DNA of 64,000 nucleotides from Drosophila persimilis. Taxonomy: Eukaryota > Arthropoda > Insecta > Diptera > Drosophilidae. The stretch is from assembly GCF_003286085.1 (NCBI RefSeq), contig NW_020825298.1:12648001-12712000 (forward strand), written 5' to 3'. The notes below the pieces were generated by a model. The model was not told where the DNA came from. It ran no database searches and saw nothing but the letters and a program-made list of their open reading frames with translations. Below are positions 38,821 through 51,381 of this stretch, piece after piece. Both the position numbers and the translations under genes were made by a program. Numbering within the stretch: position 1 is the first letter of the stretch; every line of letters begins with the position of its first letter.

Positions 38821-41800
38821 GTGAATATTTCTCTCCCTCTGTTTGCTGCCGCTTCTATTTGACTAATTCTCTTTCGTTTGCTTTTGCTTTTGCTTCTCTT
38901 CCTTTTCCCTTAGCGTATTTGCTTTTGCTATAATTTACATAATTTGCACTTGTTTTATTTTTCTCTCTTTGTTTTATGGTATTTTATTTATTTGTTGTTT
39001 GTTTTTGGAGCTTGAGAAACCTTAGGTAGCAGTTGTTGTTGTTCTTTCTTGTTGATAATGATCCTTTCCTTTTTATATCCTTCTTGAGTTCAGTTTAGTA
39101 TCGTTGTTTCGTTCGGGTTTTTTAATTTTTAGCTGTGAATGGTAGAAAATAGTGGATTATAATACTTTAAAAATATACATCTAATATTTGTAATAGAGAA
39201 TGGAATAAATAGCAGTAGATATCGTCGAAAAAGTAACCTAAAAATCTTCATTAAATCTTTAGAAATTTCTTCTTCAATCTCGAATGTTAATTCGCAGTGA
39301 AATATCGACAGAACCTTTTATTCAAGGATATAAGTACCTGAGTCTCCTACCAAATGCTGACTTAAATATCCACTAAATTTAACCAAAGTTCTGCTTGAAT
39401 TTCTACTAGAGAATCCACAGATATCCTCCGAGAAGTCTTATTGAAAAGCATTTCCATATATTCAAATCGGTTTACCTTTCCCATACCCTACCTCCATTAT
39501 ACTTTCTTCAAAAAGACTAAAAGCTTTTCAGTAACTCTCGAAATTACTCTGATTTGCATTGCCCTCTTTGTTCATTAACTCTCCGTCTTTGAGGTTTTCG
39601 CGGATATACAGTATCTTAGTGCTGGCCCTTTGATGGCAAATCCTTTCGGCCACAACTTAGCGGACTGCTTAAAAGGAACCGCAAAGAAGAGTCCCACAAA
39701 ATACACGAAAAACAGGAGAACTAAGGCCAGAAAGAACCACAAAAAAGCAGATAACAGAGCAACAGCAAAAACTTGGAGGAGCAGACTTAATGTTTAATTA
39801 AAAAATATATTCTGTTAACCCCATTAAGTGGTTCTGTTTTTTCTTCTGTTGTTGTTGTTGTTTTTGTTATTCTTTAACCCAATTTCTGGGTGCGGGCCCG
39901 ATGCTTTGTCACCTCGGAGGCTCCACCTCTAGATCCATTGGCCCCCCCACAGCGGGCCCCAAACCGAGGGGACGCCTGCCACTGGTAGCAGAGCATCCAT
40001 TGATTAGTTTTTGTTTTCGGTCAACAAACTTGAGTAAATTAAAACAATGAATTTGCGTAAAAACGCGAGGCGCACAAAAACAACAGCCACGCAAAACAAC
40101 AAAAAAAAACAAGGGGACAACAAAAAAGAGAGGCATCTGCGAGGGTCGAAGCTATTGATACCCTGGCATATCCATTTGAAACGGACAAAAGGACATGCGT
40201 GGCAAAAATGTAGGCAAAAGCATAACACCCTCTGCTCTCCGCCCCTGAAGGGCATGCAAAAATGCGAGGCAGAAGCAGAAAAAATAACAAAAGCGAGCGA
40301 AGCGCAAATTAAAACAGTGGCTACGGCTGGGGCCAGAGAGGGTATGTTCTGGAGGAGGTTCTGGCTCTGGAGAGGCAGAGGCAGAGGCAGAGCCAGAGAA
40401 ATGCAGTAATTGAAATACATGCGGCGGCGGCGGCATGGCTGCGTGTGGCGTATGGCAAGAGCGCCAGCGATGCTGCCAAGCAACAAAACAGCAGTGATGC
40501 CAGCAGAAATGCCCAGAATTATCGAGTACTTCGACGCTGGGAGTATCCGCTACTCTCAGATATAAAAAAAAGCCACAGCCAATACCACAGTTTACTCTTC
40601 CATATTCTGGTGTGCTGGTTCTGGTGTCGTGGAACACTAGTTCCTGAGAGACCATTTCTACAGTCTATAAGGAGCCCGTTCCACCTCAACACACCCTCAA
40701 ATCCTGCAGAGTACTCGGTAGAAGTATCGCTGCATGGCTTCGCGGCGCCGGGCATCACTGCCACAGAAAGCCACAATAATTTACACGTGCTCGATGGCCA
40801 CAAAGGGAGTCAGAGGCACTCAGAGGAAGGCAGCGACAGAGAACGGCGCAGAGCATAGACCCCATCATCTGAGGGATAAACTACTTCTAGGCGGGGGGGG
40901 CTGGAAAGAGCATTAATTATGATGGAAAATTAAAATATTCAACTTATTTGGAGTGGAGCCGAGTGGAGCCACAGACGGAGAAAGAAAGAGAGAGCTACTT
41001 TCAAACACTACCCCAAGGGGAAGTGCCTCACTCTCACTCTCTCTCTCTCTCTCTCTGTTTCTCTAGAAGTATCTTTTGGCTGCGTCAGCTGTTTGTGTAA
41101 TTAGAGGTTTTATGAGTTATGTTCCCTCTGTGGTGGGTGCGTGTGCGTGTGCGTGTGTATCTGTAAGTGGCCAAAGGCAAAAGCAAACGCTAGGGTTCGC
41201 CGTTCTTCTTGGGAGGGTGGAGAACCCTTGGCCCTTGTCGCGGTTAATTAATTTCAAGTTTAGTTTCAGTTCGTTCCAATTTGCTGGCTGTGTGGGTGTC
41301 CTTGTGTGTGTGCGAGTGGCACAAAGCTGGCAGGTAAAAAGTTTCAAAGTCAATTTAATGCTTCGCCAATGATGAGAGGCAACATCAGTGGCAGGCGGTA
41401 GATCTGGCAGTGGCTGAAGCTGAGGCTGAATCTCCCACATACACAATGAGCCTTGAAATTGGAAAGAGTAAGGGTACCAGCCAAGCAGCAGTCGCCCCCT
41501 GCTCTTCCATTCCCCTCCTGTGGACGGGTTAAACTTGCAACCGCTTAGGCGCGACAAAAAACGCGCTAAAAGTTGCCTCTGGTTCGGGACTCGTTTTGAG
41601 GCTCCCCTGTGGCTGGGGCCTAGCTGTGCTGGTTGCATTTTTAACATGCTGCACGGCCTCAAATTACCTGCCACGGAAGCCGCACACACACACACACACA
41701 CCACTCCCGTGTGGTAAGTGGCCCACAGTATCCTCTTTGGGGTTTTAACTTTTTGCGGTCGTCTGTTCATAATTGAACCCTCCAGCGGCACACACATCCA

Positions 41801-42040
41801 TGGGAGTAATCCATGGAGATGGCTTTAGCTGCCTGCAAATTATGCTCTGGGGAGGAGGGAGCTACTTATCGGGGATTTCGAGCTGAATTAGAGCAGATCC
41901 TAACAATGGGCCCAGATTCCCTGGCCCCCCGATGGTTCCCTGCTAATCAGGTGGCTAAGTGCGCTTCGAGAGCCAATCAAAGTAAAACTGCATGTAAAAT
42001 GAGCCTTCAGTTCAGAGTTTTAGAGTGTTTTCGATATGGC

Positions 42041-42081
42041 AGGCAGACAGACACGGACACAGACACAGACACAGACACAGA
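42041..42081. repeat. (ACACAG)n microsatellite
   Basis: ACACAG/ACACGG hexamers in tandem. Confidence 0.85.
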
Positions 42082-42884
42082 AGAGGTGGCCTGACTCTCC
42101 CTCTGGCCTTCCATTCACTCATGCATCCATTCATTCATTCAGGCAACTGCCGATAAACATACACAGAATTCAATGCACTCCCCCAGCACTCGTGCACACA
42201 CACTCAAACACCCCCGATGCACAAATATTGCCCATCGATGAACGGCGAGCGGTTCAAAAGTCATTTCGGCAAAATACTGCTGCATACTTTTGTGCGGCAG
42301 CAAGCGGGCTTTCGAGTGCGGTTATTGGTGCCCCTCTTTGAGGCAGGCTGCACCGATGCAGGGGAGCTTTGGGAGTTCAGCCAGTGGGTGGGAGTCAAGG
42401 CTTTTGTTAGCACAAAGCCAAAACAACAAGTGCTATGTAATTACAACAACAGCACAAACGACAAGGGAAATGCAGAAAAGTGCAGCAAGAGGGGAGGGAA
42501 AAGGAGAATCAGAATCGGAGACCGAGACAGAGAGTGAGGCTTATTTGTTGCGCGGCTGATGGTCGTAGGAGATGGACCCGTGCCGAAGGGAACACAAATC
42601 ACGAGAGAAATCCCCGGGTTTCAGGACTCAAAGACCAGGGACTCGCCATGAAATGATGATTCAGGAAGAGCCCGGCAAGCCCACTAGCATATATTAAGAT
42701 TAATGATATTTGTCGCTATTCCAGGGCCTAAACTGCAGCCACGTGACCGCACAAGTTGTCACGCACACATCTCCAGGCCCGGCTGCGGGGAGACGCCCGC
42801 CTGTTGCCCATCCGCCACATCCACACCAACTGGGTCAGACATCGCATCGATAATGATGGGGATGGCGTTACTGATGGCAATGCT

Positions 42885-43022
42885 AATGGTGGTGTGCATG
42901 TGGATGTGGATGTGGATGCGGATGAGGATGACAATGATGATGACGAGTGGGAGAGAATGGAGATGCGGATGCGGATGCAGATGCATCTGCATGGCGATGA
43001 TGACGATGATGATGATGATGAG
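42885..43022. repeat. GATGYG / GATGAT repeat block
   Basis: Hexamers of GATGTG and GATGCG followed by GATGAT runs. It yields Asp/Val- or Met/Trp-rich open frames that are not genes. Confidence 0.85.
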
Positions 43023-43150
43023 CAGCTGACATTAGAACCAATTTAACAGCCATTGGCGCAGTTTAATTAAAATTGCGACCAAAAAATATTCAACTATAAT
43101 CTATTGCAGGAAAACATATAGAAGGGTAAAAGATACCCAGAGAGAGGGGG

Positions 43151-43154
<4 letters not shown>

Positions 43155-43189
<35 letters not shown>
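43155..43189. repeat. (GA)n microsatellite
   Basis: About 17 near-perfect GA units. Confidence 0.9.
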
Positions 43190-43193
<4 letters not shown>

Positions 43194-43422
43194 AATTTGA
43201 TGGCGGAAAGCGGGAAATGGCACAGTAAACAAAGACAAAGACAATGGCCACCAGCCGAGAGTCACCCACCAGGACACATCAGGACACACCAGGACACCCG
43301 CACACAGATGCAGAGAAACAGAGAAATTAAATTGGAAATGTTGTAGTACGTGCAGCAGACAGCAGACTAAAAGGAAACACAGCAAAGGCATCCTACAAAA
43401 AAAAGGAGAATGGCTGAGAATC

Positions 43423-43424
<2 letters not shown>

Positions 43425-43456
<32 letters not shown>
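43425..43456. repeat. (TG)n microsatellite
   Basis: Sixteen perfect TG units. Confidence 0.9.
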
Positions 43457-43457
<1 letters not shown>

Positions 43458-46400
43458 AAGTGCAACAACAAGTGGCCGCCAGGACACGGCAAACGGATGC
43501 TGTTGCTGTTGCTGCTGTTGCTGCAGGAAGCAGGACTCTGTGCCCATTATACGAATGGAGGCAGGCGGCCTCTTATAAGTTGAAAATTGTCTCAGATTTT
43601 CCCAGAAAGAATAATGGAGGAAAATGGGCAGGGGAAAGGCACGGGATAGCAACAAGCAACCAGCCACCAGCCACCAGCAAACGGAAGGAAGGCACGAGAA
43701 TGCGAAAGTTTGATGCCCTCTAAAGGCACACAAAACCTACTGAAGAGGAAACTATTCAACAGAATGGAATTTAATAAACATTATTTCAGGGGAAACTACT
43801 TACTACCCCTAATCCGGGCATAAAATAACCTTCCAGATATATAGTTATGGCATATAACAGCTCCAACTCCATTAAAAAGTTATTCAACTCCGAGAAAGAG
43901 ATACAGCGATCCCCATTCAGAGTCTTGGCCATCTTTCAAAGGGACAGACAGCCAAGACAAAGACATGGCTGCACTGGCAGTGGCAGTGGCAGTGGGGGAC
44001 TGCCAAGATGCCAGATGGAAGATGGAAGATGGTGGGGATCTCGGGGGAGGCCACAGCAGCAAAGGAAAGACCCAACATTATTTAGGTTTAATCAGCAAAG
44101 CAGATTTGCATACGACAGTTCGGTTGCAATGAAATAAACCAACTGGAATCCCAGCATTCAGTATCCAGAGAGCACCCAGAGAGGACATCGAGAGGGTAGA
44201 GGCAGTGGGGGATCGGGGGAGGCAGGGGCAGCTGATGGAAATGGAAGGCAGGAAATACATCAAACAAATGAGGTGGAGACTGCAGCGGGGGAATCGAGTG
44301 AGGGAAAAACTATTATAAACTGTTGACAACTGGGGAAATGAACTTTTCGGCCGAAATGGCAAACGTCCATACTCCGAAACCCGAGCCCCCAGTCCCGAGC
44401 CCCGTACCACAGACTACGGACTCTCAATTCGCATTTCGCAGTTTTTGGCAATCAAATTCCGTTCCAAAAGTCCACCACAAAAACTGCCAAAGATCGTGGG
44501 AATTCCGTTCCGATAGAAACTTCAGCAACTTCCTCAAAAATGCCAAAAAATTAAAGAACAGAACCACCAGCAAAAACAGAAACCCAAAGACTTCCCCATC
44601 GAAAAAGTTGGACCGAATTTTTTGTTAATTGATGCTGAGCTGGCAAATTTCAATTCGTATTCGTAATTTCCCTTCCACTATAGTTTCTGGTGTTCTGTTG
44701 CCACTTTATGTGGTGCTCCCCGTGCTCCCAGTGCTCCCAGTCCGAGTGCCAGAGAATTAAAATCAAATTAAGCAACTTTCAACTTTTGGAAAGCGCACTG
44801 CGACAGCCCCATCCGGGGGTGACAGCCAGGGTTTAAAAAACTACAAAATGCATCGTGTTTCGCATCCGCTGGACACTGAAAATTGCTCCCCAAAAAACGA
44901 ATAGAAAGCGAGAGTGAGTGAAACAAAATTTTTCGGTCAGCAAAAAAAAAACAGACGAAATTCAGGGAGGAATTCCAAAAACGTCTTTATGCGGGAGGAG
45001 GGGTCGGGAGGGACGAGGCCGGCCGACGAAAATTGCTTTCGGTGATTTTTATTGGATTTTCGTGTGTAATATGAAATTCATAACACAGCCAACAACAACG
45101 AATGGCCGACAAGAAGAAGGGGGAGGGGGGTGCTTGGGTTTGGGGGATACGGGATACGGGATAGGGCTACGTTGGCGACGATTTGCAGTTTTTCATGGAG
45201 CAGCCTTTATGCCATTTTGAATTTTCCTACGACTTTTTCCACCCCGCTCCGGAGAGCGCTGAGCTCGACACTATTTGATTGCTGGTTGCCCGACGCGTCG
45301 CTCTGACAAGTTGCATGTCCAATGCCCTAACAAAAGTGGAGTTGTGGCATAACGACATGCCATTACTCCATGTTACGACATGTTGCAGTACTTTAAGCGG
45401 AAATGGGGGCAAAGAAAACGACACTTTTCCGTGCATGTCAAATCTGGGCTTTTAAGGGCTTAAAGTTTCATTAACATTCTAGATTTAAAAGCACTTTAAG
45501 TGGGTTTATTTTTAATTCAAATTATTTCCTTCGTCCTTCTCGGGGAGCACTCTTTTCTCTATTTATTTCCTTTTCATTGGACTTACTTTCCATTTATCTT
45601 GTCCCCCACCTCCCCCATGAACACATTTTTACCTTCTTTATTTCTGTTTTCATTTTACTTTTTTGTGCTCTTTTGCTTGCTTGATATCCTGTCGTCCTTC
45701 CTCCGACTCTCACCTACTTAGCTACGTTCTGGCATTTCTCTTTCTCCTCAGTTTCCTTTCATTTGTGTGCTCCCTAAACCTCTGCTTTTGTTTTCTTTCC
45801 TTTCCGCTTCCTGACCTGCAGGGGTCTAGTCCCTAGTCCAGAGCTAGGGTATTCCCGATTCGTTATGGCTGTGTCGGAGTCATAAATCCTTCTACATTCT
45901 CCCTTCATTTTGTTTTGCTGCCTACATATCCTGCGCTGATTCGACTCGTGTTTGACTTGACTAGACACAAAATTGTGTGGAAATTTAATTTCAGCGTTTG
46001 CTAATTCGCTCCATTTATGGTGTACTTCGTTTCGTTTCGTTCCGTTCCGTTCCTTTCTAGTCTGTTCTATTCCCTTCCCCAGTTGTAGAGTCTGCTAGTT
46101 TGTCCTTTATTTCGTTATGTTTCCTTGTTTCTTCCCGTCTGTTCCCATTTCTATCATTCCCTCTCGAACAGTCCGTTCCGTTCCGTTTCGTTTCAACCTA
46201 TTTCCACAAATTATCTTTTCCACTTACCCAGCAATTTTGTTGTAGAGTTGAAGCTGAGGTTGCTGCTGTCGTGGATGCTGTATCTTGTGGCTCGCTTTGC
46301 TTGTAGCTGTTGGTCTTCTGGTGGAATTTGTTGTATATTTAGTTGTAGACTTTCCCAGTCGGCGTTGTGCCTCTGATGACAGCAGCTGGAAACAGTCGGC

Positions 46401-46842
46401 GACCTTTTCGTTTTGAAGATGGAACAAACACAACAAAAATGTTGATGAATGTTCCATAATTAATGGAAAGATTTAATTGCTCTTTTTTATTTGTTTTGGT
46501 TTGCTTTGTTTTACTTTGTTTTGTTTTGTTTGTTTGTGTGGCTCCTCTTTTGCCTCCTCTGTGTTTCTGTTTAGGTATTTTTTTTATATTTATTTTATAT
46601 TTGTTTTAATTAGAAATTGATTTTAATTCAGTTGCTGGTGTTTTTGGCTTTTAGCTGCGTGCATATAATTTTTAGTTTTCTTTTTTGTCGTTTTCTGATG
46701 GATTGATGGCAGTGGCAATTGATGATGGAATTGCTGGATTGATTGCTTGCTGGATTTGGATTGCTGATCGAATGATGGATTTTGGACTTTGAGCTGGCAT
46801 TTTTCGTTTTGGGCTTCTTCTCATTGGGCATTCAGCAGCAAA

Positions 46843-46960
46843 GATACAGATACGGATGCAGGTGCAGGTGCAGATGCAGATGCAGACACATGGATGCGAG
46901 AGAAGAGATGCAGATGCAGATACAGATACTGATACAGATACAGATACAAATACAGATGGT
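46843..46960. repeat. CAGATG / GATACA hexamer repeat
   Basis: Imperfect hexamers: CAGATG-type in the first half and CAGATA-type in the second. Confidence 0.85.
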
Positions 46961-48016
46961 TTGGGTTTCTGTTTAGCATAATTACTTTAAACTTTAAGCT
47001 TTTCTCTCCTCTTTTTTTTTGTATGTATGTATTTAATTAATTCTTTTATAATTATGAACACATTGTTGTTGCTGGGGGTTTCCTCTTCGTTCGTTATTTA
47101 TTTGCTTTTTTTAATCATTTTTTCTGTGCGGTTTTTGTTTAAATATTTGCATATTGCATTTATACAATGAAAGCAAAAAACATTTATTTAAATTTAATTT
47201 TATCTGTATGGCGGATGGGAGGAAAAGAGAGAGACAGGAAGAGAGAAAGAGAAAGAGAGAGAGAGTGAAAGTGTGAATATTTATATAGTTAAATGTTTAC
47301 TCGAATATTAAGTAAGAGGCGAGTGGGGAATAGGCTGTCGTTCCATCGATGTATCTCCGATGAAGAGACTCAATCAATCTGTCAGTGGAGTTTCCAGTTG
47401 TCCTTTGATTGATTTCCCAGCCACCCATCTAGTGTCGCCCGTCAAAACAAAGGACTGGCTACTGAGCCAGAATTGGCAATCACCAGCCGGGGCTTAAGCA
47501 TTGTTCGCCAGATACATTTGTATCTCTTCCCCAGCCTGTTGCACTGCCACCACGCAAAAGGTAATTGGATAGGGGAGGGAGTCCCAGTCTAACAGAGGGA
47601 TATTCCAGAAACGATATATCCATTTCCCATTCTCGAACTTCGAACCTCGAGCCTCGAATTGCCTCCGCCCTGAAAACTGTCGCAGACCATAAAAATTCAA
47701 TTCTGAAAGCGAAACACTGAAGCAATAAGAAATAACAATTGCCTCAGTCACGCCCGGTCCTTTTCCAGTCCAAGTCCAAGTACAATCGTGTCCATGCCAC
47801 ACCATCCTGTAGGAGTCCCATTCCCAACGCCCATCACGTGCCACAATTTACGGTCAAAGTTTCGAGGGTCGCAGCCATCGCAAAACTGTTAACTGAATGC
47901 CAACTAAACATTAGTTTAATGTGGCTCCTCCTTTTCTCTTCCGTGGAACGTACCCCCTCCCCCCTCACCACGTCTATTGATAAGTATATAAGTACTCCGT
48001 ATTCGGAAAGATAGCC

Positions 48017-48229
48017 ATGGAGGAGCAGCGGGCACAAAAGTTTGACAAAAGTCACTTAGAGCAGCCGCAGCAGCCATTTGGAATATCCGTTATGAGGACC
48101 CAATCCAACAGAGCACAGAAGAAAACGAAACAGAAAGGAAAACGAAAGAGTGGATCCAACATAAAGAAGGGGAAGTGGAGTGCAGAGAGCCTGAGAGCTG
48201 AAGCTACTCGAATGAAGAGTGTCCCTTAA
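48017..48229 (+). CDS. hypothetical small basic protein (70 aa), doubtful
   Basis: ATG in a good context (atagccATGG) opens 70 codons rich in Lys, Arg, Ser and Gln, with a lysine-rich stretch KKTKQKGKRKSG in the second half. Canonical AATAAA signals follow at about 48.35-48.39 kb, and a TATATAAG box lies at 47985. That box is only about 30 bp from the ATG, leaving almost no leader, so it may be coincidental. I recognise no family; the base composition is A/G-rich and could give such an ORF by chance. If real, it is a single-exon gene on the strand opposite nAChRalpha6, perhaps a small nuclear or sperm-type basic protein. Confidence 0.2.
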   Translation: MEEQRAQKFDKSHLEQPQQPFGISVMRTQSNRAQKKTKQKGKRKSGSNIKKGKWSAESLRAEATRMKSVP

Positions 48230-48695
48230 GTGATTCCCGAAACTAAAAGTTTGGCTCTTTCTTTTTCTCCAAAACTATTCTCATAAATCAATCCGTTGTC
48301 GATGGCTGGGAAATTGCCCAACCATGGATCAAACGAGCAAAGAATCACAATAAAGTAAAGGAAATGTACAATAAAACAATAAAGAATAATTAAAAGATCC
48401 CGTTTTATTACTCATTCTTCAGTGGCCAATGAAATACACACACCTCAGAAATCTGTATTCATTGGAGAGACTATAACGTTCCATAAACGTAATCCACCCA
48501 AATAATACCCTGGGGTACCCGGCCTTTCGGGGGGAAAATGATAAAAAGAGTTGAGCCACTGACCAAGAGACACCCGAAAATAAAGCAAAGAATGAAAGAG
48601 GACGAGAGGACGAAAGGACGAGAGGGGGAAAAAATCCCAGTCACTCAGCTACTGGGGATTTCTTTGTTGTAGTTGCTTCCGTTATAGTCGTTCGT

Positions 48696-48905
48696 TATAC
48701 CCTTCAATTGTGGGTACAATGATTATCAGCAGATGCCTTCGATCCATCTATCTGAGTGGAACCTTTCTTTGTGCTGTCCTGCCATGTGTTTCCTGTCATT
48801 CGATAGCCACATTAGATCCCAATCGGATCACGGGTCGGCCATAGGAGCAATAGATCTGCAAGGGTATCAGATGCTTCGGTATCCGAATTTAGACTTCCTT
48901 TCTTT
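48696..48905. mobile_element. degenerate short repeat element, TATACCCTT...AAGGGTAT ends (copy 2)
   Basis: Starts TATACCCTTC (48696) and ends with AAGGGTAT (48860-48867), then a TTCGG-TATCCGAA hairpin-like segment and CTTCCTTTC tail. Same plan and nearly the same length as the copy at 22.1 kb, but the interiors do not match well by eye. Confidence 0.5.
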
Positions 48906-48916
48906 TCATTCTTTTT

Positions 48917-48944
48917 TGTTCTTGTTGTTGTTGTTGTTGTTGTT
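48917..48944. repeat. (GTT)n microsatellite
   Basis: TTG/GTT run directly after the degenerate repeat element at 48.7-48.9 kb. Confidence 0.85.
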
Positions 48945-51355
48945 TTGCTCTGTGTTGTTGGTAGACAACGTTGTTATTTATGACAATTTCATTGTCTTGT
49001 CCACTTGCTGCCCTTTTTATTTCCGTCTTTGCCTTTTGCTTATTTACTACCACACATACAGAGTAACAGACAGAGAGACAGACACATACACACACACACT
49101 GGGGTGTGGGAGAGAGATGGAGAGCTCTCTGGGCTTTTGTGTAGCATACTTTTGTGCGCGCGGCGTTATCAAACGTTTTCCGCGCTGTTACTCTTAGGAT
49201 TCTGTGTGTGTGTGGTGTGTGTTTTTTTAAGCATCCACAGGATGTCTCCCCACCCCAGTAACCAGTGACTAGGACATCTTTTTAAACAGCTCTATCTGTG
49301 TATGCCTCTCTCGCGCCGTATGCGTGTGCATGGGCATGTGTGTGTGTGTGTGTGTGTGAGTCTGCATGGCTGTTATCAGTGGCCCAGAACTCATCGCCCA
49401 TTGATGGAAAGTTTGAGTGAATATTCGGGCTACTCATTTTTCGACTCAATTGGGGGAGTGAGAAAAAGCGAGAGCGAGAGCAAGAGCAAGAGGAAGAGCA
49501 AGAGAGTCGAGTGCTTGGAAACAGACTCAGGGAAGTCGGGACTCTGTTTACACTTGGAAGCGCAGCAGGGGGCAAGGCGGCAAGGTGGCAAGTGGGAGGC
49601 AGGAGGCAGGAGGCAGGAGAGCCAATTGTTGCAAGCCCTGTATACTGCTTACTGCTGCTGCCCTTTGTTGTTCCCATATTAAAGAAGGCAAGCGGGAGAA
49701 AAGCTTGCTGAAAACTCTGTGCCACACACCCACACACTCATGCCAAGACCCAACACCCACAAATATTTATGTATAACCAATTTGGAGTGTTGCCGCTCGT
49801 TCTTTTCCTCCTCCTTTTTTTTTGTTGTGCTGAAAAATTGATGAAGGCAAAAGTGGCTTAGGAATTTATTTAATTAACCCCAGACTGCCAAAGAGAGAGT
49901 TAAAGCCACAACCCCACTCCTCTTATCCGCTCCCCACTCTCTGAATGACAACAAAATTGTCTTTTAAGTGTTTTATGAGTGCGGCATGATCTCAAATGAT
50001 TTTGCTCTGTCTCTGTTCCTCATCTGTTTTCTCTTCTTGTTGTTGTTGTTGCTGCTGGCATGTGCTCCAATTCCCCCAACAAACATACGCACACACACAC
50101 ACACACACTGATATGTATCCAACCACATATACAGACAGACAGACAGAGAGGCAGGAGTACAATGACGAGAAATAAACTTGCAACTTGTTTGCGCGCCTCG
50201 TGCGTCTCTCCTTTTGCTGATTAGAAATGCTTTTGATGTACGTCTGATGAAAATCCGTTAACCAAGCGAAACGAAATGAAACGAAACGAAGCGCGAGCTT
50301 TACCGTGCTGTGGCAGTGGCTAAGGGCATCCTGTGGCAGGGCATCCTGTGGCAGGGCATCTGTGGCAGGGCACTGCGGCAAGTGCAGCCACCTTAATCAA
50401 ACATAATGAGCAATTAAAAAAACTTTCCTTTCCTTTGTTTAACAAATGAAAGCGAGGGCCGAAAGAGAGAGGCAGGAGGATGTCGGACGGAGGAAACATT
50501 ATAAAATTAAGATTAAAACAATTGAAACTTGGAGAAAGTAGAGAAAGTACGTGAGTAAAAGCAAGCATAGGGGAAGAAGGAAGGAACATTCTCTTCACCT
50601 CTGCCATTTGGAAACTTAATATTTAATTTCAGAGAGAAACTCCATCCGGTTTTATCTTTTTGCCACATTTAATTGTCAGCAAACCCAAAAAAGAAACTCC
50701 CTCGCATTTAATGGCCGAATTTTGTGGCTGGAATAAGATGCCCCCCTGGAGGAAAACACTTCAACCATTTGAAAGTTTACACCTTCAGGGCGGTCTCGGT
50801 CTCTGTCTAATTTTTCGGCTCATAAACTATTTGCTGACCCCTCACCTTTTGCAGAGTTTTATTAATTGCTCCTGCCACCACACCTCCACATGCGCCTCCC
50901 CATTCGCACTATCCGGCTCTTCCTGCTCCGGTTCCCACTCTAAAAACTGCATAAACTTGTAGTTTACGGTGGATAATATTCCATTTTATGCATAATAACT
51001 TTTTCTTTTAAGGATCATGGTCTCATGGCGGCAGGCTTACCTCACGCTCCTTTTCGTCCCCCCTCCACCCCACTTCCTGGTGGTGCATTCCCTCATGGGC
51101 TTCATATGGCATTCCTTTATTTCGTTTTTTTTTTCTGTGAGACTTTGAGTGTGGCCTTCAACCCACGCCCCCTCCAGGCCCCACCACAGCCGTCTATACA
51201 GTACTTGCCCCCCGCCACACCCCTCCCCTCCCGTCATAACCCCTTTCGGTTGTATGTTAAACCAAAAAGTTGTAAATCTTCCAACTTACGTTTAGTGCAA
51301 CAAAGTCGCGTTTTCATATGACGAGAGCATAAAAGAGTAAGCAACAAAAAAGTTT

Positions 51356-51381
51356 ACACACACACACACACACACACACAC
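51356..51381. repeat. (CA)n microsatellite
   Basis: Thirteen CA units. Confidence 0.9.

Larger units (their letters stand above)
38821..47984 (-). other. upstream region of nAChRalpha6, no gene recognised
   Basis: AT-rich and poly-T-rich DNA at 38.8-39.85 kb, then repeat-rich sequence with GGC triplets (40.4 kb), CT (41.04 kb), ACACAG (42.05 kb), GATG-type (42.9 kb), GA (43.16 kb), TG (43.43 kb) and CAGATG/GATACA (46.85 kb) repeats. T-rich sequence at 45.5-47.2 kb holds many TTTTG and TTCCG runs. It may hold non-coding leader exons or enhancers of the receptor gene, but none can be shown from sequence alone. Confidence 0.45.

Noticed and set aside
41117..41797. 226-codon minus-strand open frame
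   Set aside because: Runs through CA/TG repeats and GC-rich filler; no recognisable family and several competing frames.
44323..44628. 101-codon plus-strand frame, Pro- and Lys-rich
   Set aside because: Looks protein-like at first, but its Pro-rich part comes from a GAGCCC-type repeat and there is no homology.
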